This document shows, piece by piece, positions 1 through 7,145 of a stretch of DNA of 14,296 nt (its first letter is position 1; every line of letters starts with the position of its first letter). Position numbers and translations under genes: made by a program. Source of the DNA: Amoebophrya sp. AT5.2 (Eukaryota > Sar > Dinophyceae > Syndiniales > Amoebophryaceae); contig RXOD01005403.1 of the NCBI GenBank assembly GCA_005223375.1, positions 1 through 14,296 of the forward strand, given 5' to 3'. Under the pieces are notes generated by a model. That model was not told the DNA's origin. It ran no database searches and saw nothing but the letters and a program-made list of their open reading frames with translations.

Positions 1-86
1 ATGGTAACAAAGCAATGAACTGGCGCCCGGAATCGCCACCCGAAAACTGCAGCCGATTTCTTTCTGTATTTTGACGAGAACCAAGA

Positions 87-140
87 GGGGGGCGGCGGAG
101 GTGGGCTGCGGCCCCCCTCCGCCGCCCCCCTTTTTTTTTT
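87..140. repeat. Perfect 15-bp GC inverted repeat followed by T10
   Basis: The left arm 87-101 (six G, then CGGCGGAGG) is the exact reverse complement of 116-130. Inside the 14-nt loop, 103-106 pairs with 111-114, so the stem is about 19 bp with one mismatch (102/115) and a TGCG tetraloop. Ten T follow immediately (131-140). The shape is that of an intrinsic terminator, but the surroundings are eukaryotic. It may instead be the 3' end of a small retroposed or Pol III-type element, or a simple extruding palindrome. The structure is certain; its role is unknown. Confidence 0.85.
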
Positions 141-234
141 GATCAGTTCTTCTTCTCCTTTGTTTTTTTCTTCTGATAGTGGCTTCGTCTCCAACGTGTT
201 TGGTTTTCTCATAGTGATGCACAACCCCCGCCGA

Positions 235-645
235 TCCGATTTCCGCACCCATCCAAGCGCCCCGCTAATGCCAACGAAAAAACCACGCCGACCCAAATCC
301 CGCGCAAGTCCAAATGCTACCCCCGTCCGCAATCGCTACCCATCCAAATTCTACCACAAGCCCAATACCAAATCCAATCCCATAAAAGTCCCATGCGATT
401 CTGAATCAGATTCCCCATCCAGATCAAAATCGGAACCCCATCCAAGCCAGAGCCTGGCGCTAACTTCCATCCAAATCAAAACCAAACCGCCACCCGAATC
501 AAACTCCAATCCCCACCCAAACCCGAATCCCATCCAAATCAAACGCCGAACCCCATCCAAATCAAACGCCGAACCCCATCCAAATCAAAAGCAAAACCCC
601 ATCCAAGTGAGAACCGAACGCCCATCCAAATCAGAATCCTATCCC
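235..645. repeat. C-rich 23-bp tandem repeat, degenerate to the left
   Basis: The core CATCCAAATC recurs at 531, 554, 577, 600 (as CATCCAAGTG) and 623, exactly 23 bp apart, with spacers like AAACGCCGAACCC. An older pair at 416 and 439 is also 23 bp apart, and diverged cores occur at 250, 341 and 468. The + strand is strongly C/A-rich with almost no G. One frame stays open for 169 codons and reads as Ser/Pro/Asn repeats. Because 23 is not a multiple of three and that frame begins at a non-ATG codon in the T-run, the open frame is best explained by composition, not by a gene. Confidence 0.85.
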
Positions 646-649
646 TAGC

Positions 650-1105
650 TGAGGGGGTGAGGGTATAGGGGTTTTGGTTTAGGGGGATAGGGCTCAGGGG
701 GTGAGGGCATAGGGGTTTGGGTTTAGGGGGTGAGGGCTTAAGGGGTTAGGGTATAGGGGTTTGGGTTAAGGGGGGTAGGGCTTAGGGGGTTAGGGTATAG
801 GGGTTTGGGTTTAGGGGGTGAGGGCTTAAGGGGTTTGGGTTTAGGGGGTTAGGGCTTAGGGGGTTAGGGTATAGGGGTTTGGGTTTAGGGGGTTAGGGGG
901 TGAGGGTATAGGGGTTTGGATTTAGGGGGTGAGGGCTTAGGGGGTTAGGGTATAGGGGTTTGGGTTTAGGGGGTTAGGGGGTGAGGGCTAAAGGGGTTAG
1001 GGTATAGGGGTTTGGGTTTAGGGAGTTAGGGCCTAGGGGATTAGAGTATAGGGGTTTGGGGTTTAGGGGGTGAGGATATAGGGGCTTAGGGGGCTGGGGT
1101 CTATG
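650..1105 (+). repeat. Degenerate telomere-like G-rich array (TTTAGGG family)
   Basis: This stretch is built from variants of TTTAGGG, TTAGGG, TATAGGGG, TGAGGG and CTTAAGGGG. A higher-order unit is visible: the block starting TTAGGGTATAGGGG or its TGAGGG variant recurs at 746, 790, 864, 901, 945 and 997, with spacings of 44, 74, 37, 44 and 52 bp. These are 44 bp plus or minus one or more subunits. TTTAGGG is the telomere repeat of plants and of several alveolates. Here it is degenerate, and its G-strand runs rightward into the genes, so it is not a chromosome end at the left edge but an interstitial or subtelomeric block. Runs of three to five G every few bases make G-quadruplex formation on the + strand likely. 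Confidence 0.85.
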
Positions 1106-1573
1106 GTTTGGGGCATGGGGTCTCGAGACTCGCCGCGCGGTCCTCTTCGTGCTCGGAGCTTGTCGAGCGCGCTCGGCGCTATGCTCCCCCAGCACCTACG
1201 CCAGCGCAGCCAACACCCGTCCCGGCCACACCCTTGCGCGCGTGATGGTCGCCTCGGGCCTCCCGAAAAAGGGGCAAAATAGGCAAAACCATTGCCCCGC
1301 TCAGCTCTGGTCTGCTAGATGAAAAGAGGGCGCCAAACTATATAGGGCCCCTCCTTCGGGGGCCGATTTGGCTTCGGGATGGCCCGTAAAAATTTCGGGG
1401 CCGCGGCGCGCTAATTTTTTCCGTGCCGCGAAATTTTTGGAGAGTGGCCGCGCCGCTCGCGCGGTAGGCCTGCGGCCGCTAGCGTTGGCGGGGACTCAAA
1501 AGGGCCCGCGGAATGCTTCCGGATTTCGGGCCTTGATTCCGCGCCAATTTTTTGGCGCGCCATTTTCTACCGC
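1106..1573. other. GC-rich spacer with small hairpins, no gene seen
   Basis: This is the transition between the telomere-like block and the satellite. It has a hairpin GGCCCC/GGGGCC at 1346-1351 and 1359-1364, and another GCGCCAA/TTGGCGC at 1541-1547 and 1552-1558 with a TTTT loop. CG-rich words alternate with A/T runs such as AATTTTTT, a texture shared with the 145-bp satellite, so this may be a diverged relative of it. A 90-codon open frame at 1368-1640 runs into the satellite and has no recognisable protein character. Confidence 0.6.
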
Positions 1574-1912
1574 GCACGGTCGGGCGAAAATTTTCCGGGC
1601 CCACGTTTGCGCTGATCCCTCCGCAAATCTAATCCGGTAGATGCGTAGAGCGGTCCCGGGTGTCTTGGATTGCTTCGGAATCGGCCTCGTGCGCCAGTCT
1701 CACGCCCAAGAAAATCCGACGCGCTCGCGCGAAAATTTTCCGGGCCCACGTTTGCGCTGATCGCGCCGCAAATCTAATCCGGTAGATGCGTAGAGCAGTC
1801 CCGGGTGTCTTAGATTGCTTCGGAATAAGCCTCCTGCACCAGTCTCGCGCCCGATAAGATTCGACGCACTCGCGCGAAAATTTTCTGGGCCCACGTTTGC
1901 GCTGATCCCGCC

Positions 1913-2321
1913 ACAGTAGGAAACCAGTAGGAAACAAGTACGAAACAGATAGGAAACAGATAGGAAACAAGTAGGAAAACAAGTAGGAAAACAAGTAGGA
2001 AAACAAGTAGTGAAACAAGTAGGAAACAAGAAGCAAATAAGTAGGAAACAAGTAGGAAACACGGAAGTAGGACACAAGTAGGAAACAAGTAGGAAACAAG
2101 CAGGAAACAAGCAGGAAACAAGCAGGAAACAAGCAGGAAACAAGCAGGAAACAAGTAGGAAACAAGAAGGAAACAAGAAGGAAACAAGAAGGAAACAAGA
2201 AGGAAACAAGTAGGAAACAAGTAGGAAACGAGTAGGAGTAAACAACATGGAAGGAGATCAGTTAAGGTAGGCCAAGGCCCGCAATTTTCAGACGTGGCGA
2301 GGGTAAGCATCTACCCCAATA
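1913..2321. mobile_element. 409-bp insertion in the satellite with 5-bp duplication
   Basis: The satellite reads GATCCCGCC up to 1912 and resumes as CCGCCGCAAATC from 2322. Other units read GATCCCGCCGCAAATC without a break. CCGCC (1908-1912 and 2322-2326) is therefore present on both sides. Removing 414 bp restores an intact unit in exact 145-bp phase. The inserted 409 bp consists of the 11-bp minisatellite plus an 80-bp non-repetitive tail (about 2242-2321). I see no terminal inverted repeats and no coding capacity that makes sense. A non-autonomous insertion with target duplication fits, as does repair-mediated capture of foreign DNA. Confidence 0.55.
1914..2241. repeat. 11-bp minisatellite (AGTAGGAAACA)
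   Basis: About thirty head-to-tail copies of AGTAGGAAACA occur, with variants AGCAGGAAACA (clustered near 2096-2152) and AGAAGGAAACA (clustered near 2163-2207), and several 12-bp units with AAAA near 1970-2010. The clustering of like variants points to recent local amplification. The - strand is free of stops in all three frames, giving open frames of 166-189 codons that repeat an 11-residue Leu/Phe/Cys/Ser/Pro pattern. That is the expected translation of an 11-bp repeat (33 bp = 11 codons), not evidence for a membrane protein. Confidence 0.9.
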
Positions 2322-2767
2322 CCGCCGCAAATCTAATCCGGTAGATGCGTAGAGCGGTCCCGGGTGTCTTGGATTGCTTCGGAATCAGCCTCCTGCACCA
2401 GTCTCGCGCCCGAGAAAATTCGACGCGCTCGCGCGAAAATTTTCCGGGCCCACGTTTGCGCTGATCCCGCCGAAAATCTAATCCGGTAGATGCGTAGAGC
2501 GCTCCCGGGTGCCTTGGATTGCTTTGGAATCACCCTCCTGCACCAGTCTCGCGCCCGAGAAAATTTGACGCGCTCGCCTGAAAATTTTCCGGGCCAACGT
2601 TTGCGCTGATCCCGCCGCAAATCTAATCCGGTAGATGCGTAGAGCCGTCCCGGGTGTCTTGGATTGCTTCGGAATCAGCCTCCTGCACCAGTCTCGCGCC
2701 CGAGAAAATTCGACGCGCTCGCGCGAAAATTTTCCGGGCCCACGTTTGCGCTGATCCCGCCGCAAAT

Positions 2768-3007
2768 CTAATCCGGTAGATGCGTAGAGCGGCCCCGGGT
2801 GTCTTGGATTGCTTTCCAAAGTTCCCGCCGCACACGACGACGGGACCGCAACGATTTCGACGGCGGGCGCCGGCTTTTCTGCGCTTGGAACGCGGGCGCG
2901 GCGGCCCCCCGCCCGGTGGCATTTCGGTGCCTATGTTCGAAGGCGCCCGCCGTCGCTACGGGCCCGCCGCTTGCTTCTTCTAGTTTGGGCTTCTTCTCCT
3001 TCGGCAT
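2768..3007 (-). CDS. Possible basic protein start, cut off by the satellite
   Basis: This is a low-confidence candidate. On the - strand an ATG at 3007 in an A-rich context (GAAAATGCC) opens a 79-codon frame starting MPKEKKPKLEEASGG. It continues with an Arg/Lys/Ser-rich tail (roughly residues 45-62, including SRRPPSKSLRSRRR). The lysine-rich start resembles a nuclear localisation signal. The last 15 or so codons lie in the 145-bp satellite, so either the true exon ends before 2816 by splicing, or a gene was truncated by the satellite, or the frame is spurious. The same DNA is open on the + strand in several frames, and no family is recognised. It would also be antisense to the four main genes. 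Confidence 0.2.
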   Translation of the reverse strand: MPKEKKPKLEEASGGPVATAGAFEHRHRNATGRGAAAPAFQAQKSRRPPSKSLRSRRRVRRELWKAIQDTRGRSTHLPD

Positions 3008-3896
3008 TTTCCTAGCGTCCGCGCGTTCGATGTCCGGTAGTGCTTGTTTCTGCCTGCAAAGGCTCGTTGACTCTCGGTCTCGTTGGCGAAGTCGATGTCT
3101 TGAACCGCCGTGCTGCTCCTGGTGCTCAGGGTCTCGCTCAGTTCGATGCATTTTACGTTGATGACTCCAGTCCCGAACCACTTCCCCGGCCGCGCAGTGT
3201 TCGCGCAGAGGCGGATCGCTGTCCGGGCTCTTTCGATGGTTTTGCCTCACGTTCGTGTTGGTAAGGGATTTGATTGCCCTAGGCCCTCATGGCGGAAGCG
3301 AGGGAACTTGCTGCCTGGCATGCTCACGCGGTCCGCAGGCCGGAGAGTCCTAGTTATGCTGTGAATTAATTGCGACTGGGAGTGGAGAAGGAACGCAAGC
3401 GGTTATTCTTGTCTTTTCCCTCGCCACTGAGTCTCTCTGTAGCTGTACCGGGGTACCCGGCACCAGCAGGACTGAAGCCGGAATGCCAGCCCCCGTTGCG
3501 GACAGAGCTAGCGCAGGAATGCGTGATTTACTAAATCTGAGCGTAAGCATCGCCTATCGACAATCGGGAAAAAAATGTACCCGTGCAGTGCGATCGATCA
3601 GAAGACAAGAAACGATCCAGAAGATTCCGTCTTGATGCTTGATCTAGAATTCAGCCTCGAAGCTTCGCAGTGGCAATGGCGGGCTTCAAGATGCATGGAA
3701 GATGATCATAAACAAAATAAAGAAAACCGTCGACGCCTCCACGCACCAAAAAAGGCGCAGTACTGTTATGAAGAACCCAGCTTGCCCACGCGCTCCTTCA
3801 ATACGCTGCGTTTCGGGTACCTAGTCAAACGCCACAGCCCGTCGGCACCCGTACCCTACTACTCATCTAGCAAATTCCAAGAAGAAAGCTACGAAA
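3008..3896. other. Leader region of gene A, no gene supported
   Basis: Open frames exist at 3040-3264 and 3110-3364 on +, but they are short, the first lacks an ATG start, and neither shows recognisable domains. An ATG at 3575 opens a 204-codon frame that overlaps gene A in another reading frame by nearly 300 bp. Only one of the two can be the main product, and gene A is far longer. The 3575 frame could still act as an upstream ORF if the transcript starts that far out. No TATA box or other core promoter motif stands out, which is normal for dinoflagellate-type genes. Confidence 0.5.
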
Positions 3897-5993
3897 ATGG
3901 CCGCGCTTTGCAGCCAGCGCGCGCTTGCCGTCGCGGCGATGGCCGCAGCCCTCCAGCACGACGTTGCAGCTGCTGCGGCGCCCGGGTCTCCGAGCATCTC
4001 TGTGCCGCGGGGCCCGTTGCGCGCGGCGCCGGGTCTTCGCGAGTCCTGCCCCGCCGCATTCTACCACGCCACTCTTCCGGACGGCGCGGTCCAGTTCCAC
4101 CATTTGACGCCGGCCGACCTGACCCGGTTCTTCTACCAGGAGCCTCCGGAGCTGCGCTCCGTTCTTGCGTCGTCGCCGGTCGTGGTTGAGTTCGCCGTGG
4201 ATAACTCGCGGTTTCCGGCGCCGCGCAATTCTGAGCCGGCTCTCGACGGAGATTTTGGCGACGATGACGATGAGATCATCCATCCCGTGTACTCTCCGTT
4301 TCTTGAAAAGGATTTCCGAGGTCTGCGAGCTGACCCGCACGTGTTGGATTTTCGCCGCCGGTCGCGCGGGTTGGGCGTCGCGCTGCAGCACAATCAGAGT
4401 GCCACAGTGCCGCTGCTTGTGAAAATTTCCAGTCGCGCCTTCCGCGAGAGCGTCGGCGAGTCCGTCTTCGCGGGCGTGGCGGTTACCTGCGTGAACGGTT
4501 CTCTGCGGGTTGACTTTTCTCAGAACTTCCACGCGGTGCACGAGCAGATGCCGTTCCTGCGCGAAAGTTTGCTCGACGAGCAGTTTCGCGAGTTGGAGCT
4601 GCAGCGAGTGGCCGCTCGTTTGGAGGTGAACATCGGCCCTCCGGCGGAGTATCCCGACCACGACGCGTTGAACCGAAGGTACAACGCCACGCGGGCGACG
4701 CACTTCGTGCGGGACAGCGACGGGCTGCAGCAGGAGCAAGCAGTGGAGCGCGCGAGTGCGGCGGCGCCTCTCGCGACCATGATAAGCGAGGCGTTGCAAC
4801 ACGTGGAGGGCAACTGGGACTGGTCGGCTTCCGCAGGAGGGTCCCTGGCAGACACCGAGGGACAGATCCGCCTCGCTATGCAAGAGGCGCTCCGAAGTCG
4901 GGAGGACACGCTCTACCAGACACCTACCTTTTCAAGCACGGACACTTTTTCCGAGTACCACGCAGACGAAGAGCAAACAGAGTCGCCACGCGCTCCGGAA
5001 ACTACGACCGGAACGCCGGGTGGAACTGGAAGCCCCATGGCCTTTCGTAGGGAAGATACAGCGTTTGGCATAGAACCGGCGGCGTTTGGGCGTGCAGACA
5101 TGGCTGGAGAGTTCGAGGCTGACCACGAGCTCGATCCGTCGGGCGAGATCGACAGCAACGAGCTTCTGCGCCGCCGGGAGTTCCATCCCGGGTTTCTGCG
5201 GAGCGTTGCGGCAAAAGCGGTAGCAGCCTCGCAGCCCCGCCGTCGACGGTCCCGCCCCACGCATCGTCCCGCGACCGGCTGGGATATATTGCAGCAACAG
5301 GTGGTGCGCGCGGAGCTAAGGGAGAGCACTCATCCTGCTTGCCGCGTATTCGAAAACACGTACGCGGAGCACGGTGTAAAGAGCTACAGCACCACTCTCC
5401 GCCCCGCCGAGCTTGTGCAAACGGTCGAGGATGTTACACTCCCCCAGCACGCGCGCCAGCGGCGCTTTTTCAACCAGGGGTATTACTACCGGAGTGGCTT
5501 CTCGTCCCAAGCCGCCGCGGAACCCGACCTCTACGGCGTTACGCTAGAGATGGACAGCGACCTCGAGCTGGACGTGCTCGCCCAGGTTTTGGCGCGATCG
5601 TCCGCGGCGGGTGCTGCGCAAGAAGAGGCGAGGCAGCACGTCGGCGTCCGACCCTTGATTCGCGAACCGGCGCTGCTGCGACGCATGCGCAGCGAACACT
5701 ACCAGGCCGTTGGCGTTCCAGTCTTCCGATCTCGCGAGGGCGAACAAGAGGACAAGCGTGGATTAGTTCCGCTTTGGCCGGAGGGCCGGGCCGCGGTGGG
5801 CGACGGCCAGATTGTGTGGTATGCGTACGCGCAGGGAGCGGACCGGGTGCGCGGAGTATTGCGAAAAACGAGTCGCGAGTGGTCTTCCCTGGCAGAGCAG
5901 AATGGGGTAAATGACGTAATGCTGGAACTAGTGCTGCGCCTGGACGCGGAACGCCTTCGCGCAGAAGGGGCGGAGTGCGCGCGGACGGGTTAA
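3897..5993 (+). CDS. Gene A: 698-residue protein of unknown function
   Basis: A single uninterrupted frame from an ATG in good context (ACGAAAATGG) to TAA. No family is recognised. The first 28 residues are Ala-rich (ALAVAAMAAAL near 9-19) and could be a signal or organellar targeting peptide, though the core contains few strongly hydrophobic residues. Visible in the chain are: an acidic patch DGDFGDDDDE at 117-126; possible N-glycosylation sequons at N166, N200 and N263; a likely helical stretch at about 222-246; a Ser/Thr/Gly/Pro-rich linker at about 340-385; a basic cluster PRRRRSRPTHR at 447-457; and a more ordered C-terminal part (460-690) with Arg/Glu-rich helices. The sequons favour secretion and the basic cluster would favour nuclear entry; neither is decisive. 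The length, the absence of introns and the regular amino-acid composition support a real gene. The nearest gene on the same strand starts 1.15 kb downstream. Confidence 0.85.
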   Translation: MAALCSQRALAVAAMAAALQHDVAAAAAPGSPSISVPRGPLRAAPGLRESCPAAFYHATLPDGAVQFHHLTPADLTRFFYQEPPELRSVLASSPVVVEFAVDNSRFPAPRNSEPALDGDFGDDDDEIIHPVYSPFLEKDFRGLRADPHVLDFRRRSRGLGVALQHNQSATVPLLVKISSRAFRESVGESVFAGVAVTCVNGSLRVDFSQNFHAVHEQMPFLRESLLDEQFRELELQRVAARLEVNIGPPAEYPDHDALNRRYNATRATHFVRDSDGLQQEQAVERASAAAPLATMISEALQHVEGNWDWSASAGGSLADTEGQIRLAMQEALRSREDTLYQTPTFSSTDTFSEYHADEEQTESPRAPETTTGTPGGTGSPMAFRREDTAFGIEPAAFGRADMAGEFEADHELDPSGEIDSNELLRRREFHPGFLRSVAAKAVAASQPRRRRSRPTHRPATGWDILQQQVVRAELRESTHPACRVFENTYAEHGVKSYSTTLRPAELVQTVEDVTLPQHARQRRFFNQGYYYRSGFSSQAAAEPDLYGVTLEMDSDLELDVLAQVLARSSAAGAAQEEARQHVGVRPLIREPALLRRMRSEHYQAVGVPVFRSREGEQEDKRGLVPLWPEGRAAVGDGQIVWYAYAQGADRVRGVLRKTSREWSSLAEQNGVNDVMLELVLRLDAERLRAEGAECARTG

Positions 5994-6506
5994 CGGGCCA
6001 GAAAATTCAGCGAGCTGCAGGTGCAGATCCAAAGAACGTTGCATTTTATTCTGCAGAACCAAAACATTGTGATTAGAGTTTGGCGTGCATACTGACCGCT
6101 GAGAAGCGGTGGAAAAAGTTATTATCAATATCACCCCGATAAACAATAGAGATCTGGTTCGTGCGTTTGTTAGCATGGCGAGAGAACTACACAAGAGGCA
6201 AACGCTATGCGCGATACAAGTTTACTACGTATTAATTCAAGGATGCAAGTTGTAGGCACGACGCCGTAGCCACCATGCAACAATTCAATGGATACGGAAA
6301 ACCCTCTTTCGCAATTTTGCATTTGCACGAGACGTTGCTGCAGTAGATGCACCGCATTGCATATGCTCACTTGCATTCTGCTTTTCAGTGCGTGTGCGGG
6401 AAATGCCCTCTGAGTTTGACATCTTTTCATAATTGCCGCTAACTTGACAGCGGATGAGGCGTAATTGACGGACGTTACGTCACTGACTGATACAAAACGC
6501 AAAAAT

Positions 6507-6770
6507 CTACTTGCCCAGCACCGTGGCTGCTGAGGCAAACGTATTATCCAAATTTCCGTGCTGATCCAAATTTCGCTTCACACGAAGTATCAGTTCACGA
6601 CTCTGTATGAGATCTTCTTGTTCCTGAGTCGCAAATGCTGGGTCGTGCCCAAGCACCACAGCCTCCGATAGTCTAGTGAAGGACTGCTCTGCCTCTGCCG
6701 ACGTCCTATTTTTTTTTCTTCCTGTTCGGACTTGCAGGCTGTGCGGGCGTTGCAGGTGCTTACAATACAT
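6507..6770 (-). CDS. Possible small antisense protein, 87 residues
   Basis: This is a low-confidence candidate. An ATG at 6770 (- strand) opens an 87-codon frame ending in TAG at 6507-6509. Residues 15-30 are basic and polar (RTGRKKNRTSAEAEQ). From residue 30 on, the sequence has the heptad-like spacing of an amphipathic helix (EDLIQSRELILRVKRNLDQ at about 53-71). It does not match a family I can name. The helical part could be one exon of a larger spliced gene: the preceding A/T-rich stretch on the - strand ends in AG near 6690. Against it are its short length and its orientation opposite to the four clear genes. Confidence 0.28.
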   Translation of the reverse strand: MYCKHLQRPHSLQVRTGRKKNRTSAEAEQSFTRLSEAVVLGHDPAFATQEQEDLIQSRELILRVKRNLDQHGNLDNTFASAATVLGK

Positions 6771-6869
6771 AGTTTTTCTCGCTGGGGTGCCCGCATCCGT
6801 AGACGGTCCACCGCTCAGTGTGTCACGTAACTTCTACGTGGTCGTTTTTTCGAACTAGTCTTAGGTCGT

Positions 6870-6926
6870 AGGACCAAGTCCAAGTTGGCTGACAAAAATT
6901 TTAATTGTGGTTATTTCGCTTTCGTA
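6870..6926. repeat. Dispersed repeat copy 1 (long form)
   Basis: Two 13-bp blocks, ACCAAGTCCAAGT (6873-6885) and TTTCGCTTTCGTA (6914-6926), are separated by 28 bp of mostly A/T-rich DNA. The same two blocks occur in the same order at 12610-12637 with only two bases between them. Both copies sit in intergenic DNA upstream of a gene (B here, D there). The extra bases here are bounded by TGG on each side (6886-6888 and 6908-6910). Confidence 0.7.
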
Positions 6927-7145
6927 CACGTAGATGTAGTTCGTAGCCGTATGAAAAATGTAACAAGTAGTAGACTTTCAATTATCTGTACCAGATCTAC
7001 TTTACTGTCGTAGTTCATAGAGAATTGGCCAATACTTGTGGCTTTCTTCGTGTTTTCCGGGACGGGCGTTTGGTTTGTTGCGGACCAGCGACCCCGTGTA
7101 CCAGGCCGGCGTGTACTAAATAGCAACGTCGGGAGGGGCGATTCG

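Larger units (their letters stand above)
1574..2815. repeat. 145-bp satellite array, about six units, interrupted once
   Basis: Taking the CCGCAAATCTAATCC junction as the reference point, units begin at 1621, 1766, (1911, interrupted), 2325, 2470, 2615 and 2760. Every uninterrupted step is exactly 145 bp. The array opens with a partial unit at about 1574 and ends inside a unit at about 2815, after GGATTGCTT. Units differ by scattered substitutions. Each carries the palindrome GAAAATTTTC followed by CCGGGCCC. The - strand of the unit lacks stop codons in several frames, which produces overlapping Arg-rich open frames of about 60-113 codons. As 145 is not a multiple of three, each unit shifts the frame, so these are not convincing genes. 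Confidence 0.9.
5994..7145. other. Intergenic A-B region
   Basis: This is AT-richer than the flanking genes. It holds the likely 3' untranslated region of gene A and the leader of gene B. There is a perfect inverted repeat CACGTA/TACGTG at 6824-6829 and 6835-6840 (5-nt spacer), a run of nine T near 6709-6717, and one copy of a dispersed repeat at 6870-6926. Two - strand frames (6170-6538 and 6507-6770) are open; only the second has protein-like character and is listed separately. No tRNA, snRNA or rRNA pattern was found. Confidence 0.55.

Noticed and set aside
9..30. TGGCGCCCGG-like sequence near 19-28 resembling a retroelement primer-binding site
   Set aside because: Only about nine bases match. 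No LTR end precedes it in the window, and no gag or pol reading frame follows.
139..648. 169-codon open frame rich in Ser, Pro and Asn
   Set aside because: It begins at a non-ATG codon in the T-run and is explained by the stop-free C/A-rich 23-bp repeat.
1629..2310. Three overlapping - strand frames encoding Leu/Phe/Cys-rich repeats that look like membrane segments
   Set aside because: They are the translation of an 11-bp minisatellite in all frames, fused to satellite DNA. No single frame is favoured.
2333..2922. Arg-rich repeated - strand frames across the satellite
   Set aside because: The 145-bp unit shifts frame at each copy and lacks stops by composition. The repeats do not encode one consistent repeated peptide.
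3575..4189. 204-codon frame starting at ATG 3575
   Set aside because: Its second half overlaps gene A in a different frame and shows the Arg/Ala-rich look of an out-of-frame GC-rich shadow. It is kept only as a possible upstream ORF.
3867..4883. 338-codon - strand frame antisense to gene A
   Set aside because: It is a GC-driven mirror of gene A, rich in Arg and His, with no domain character.
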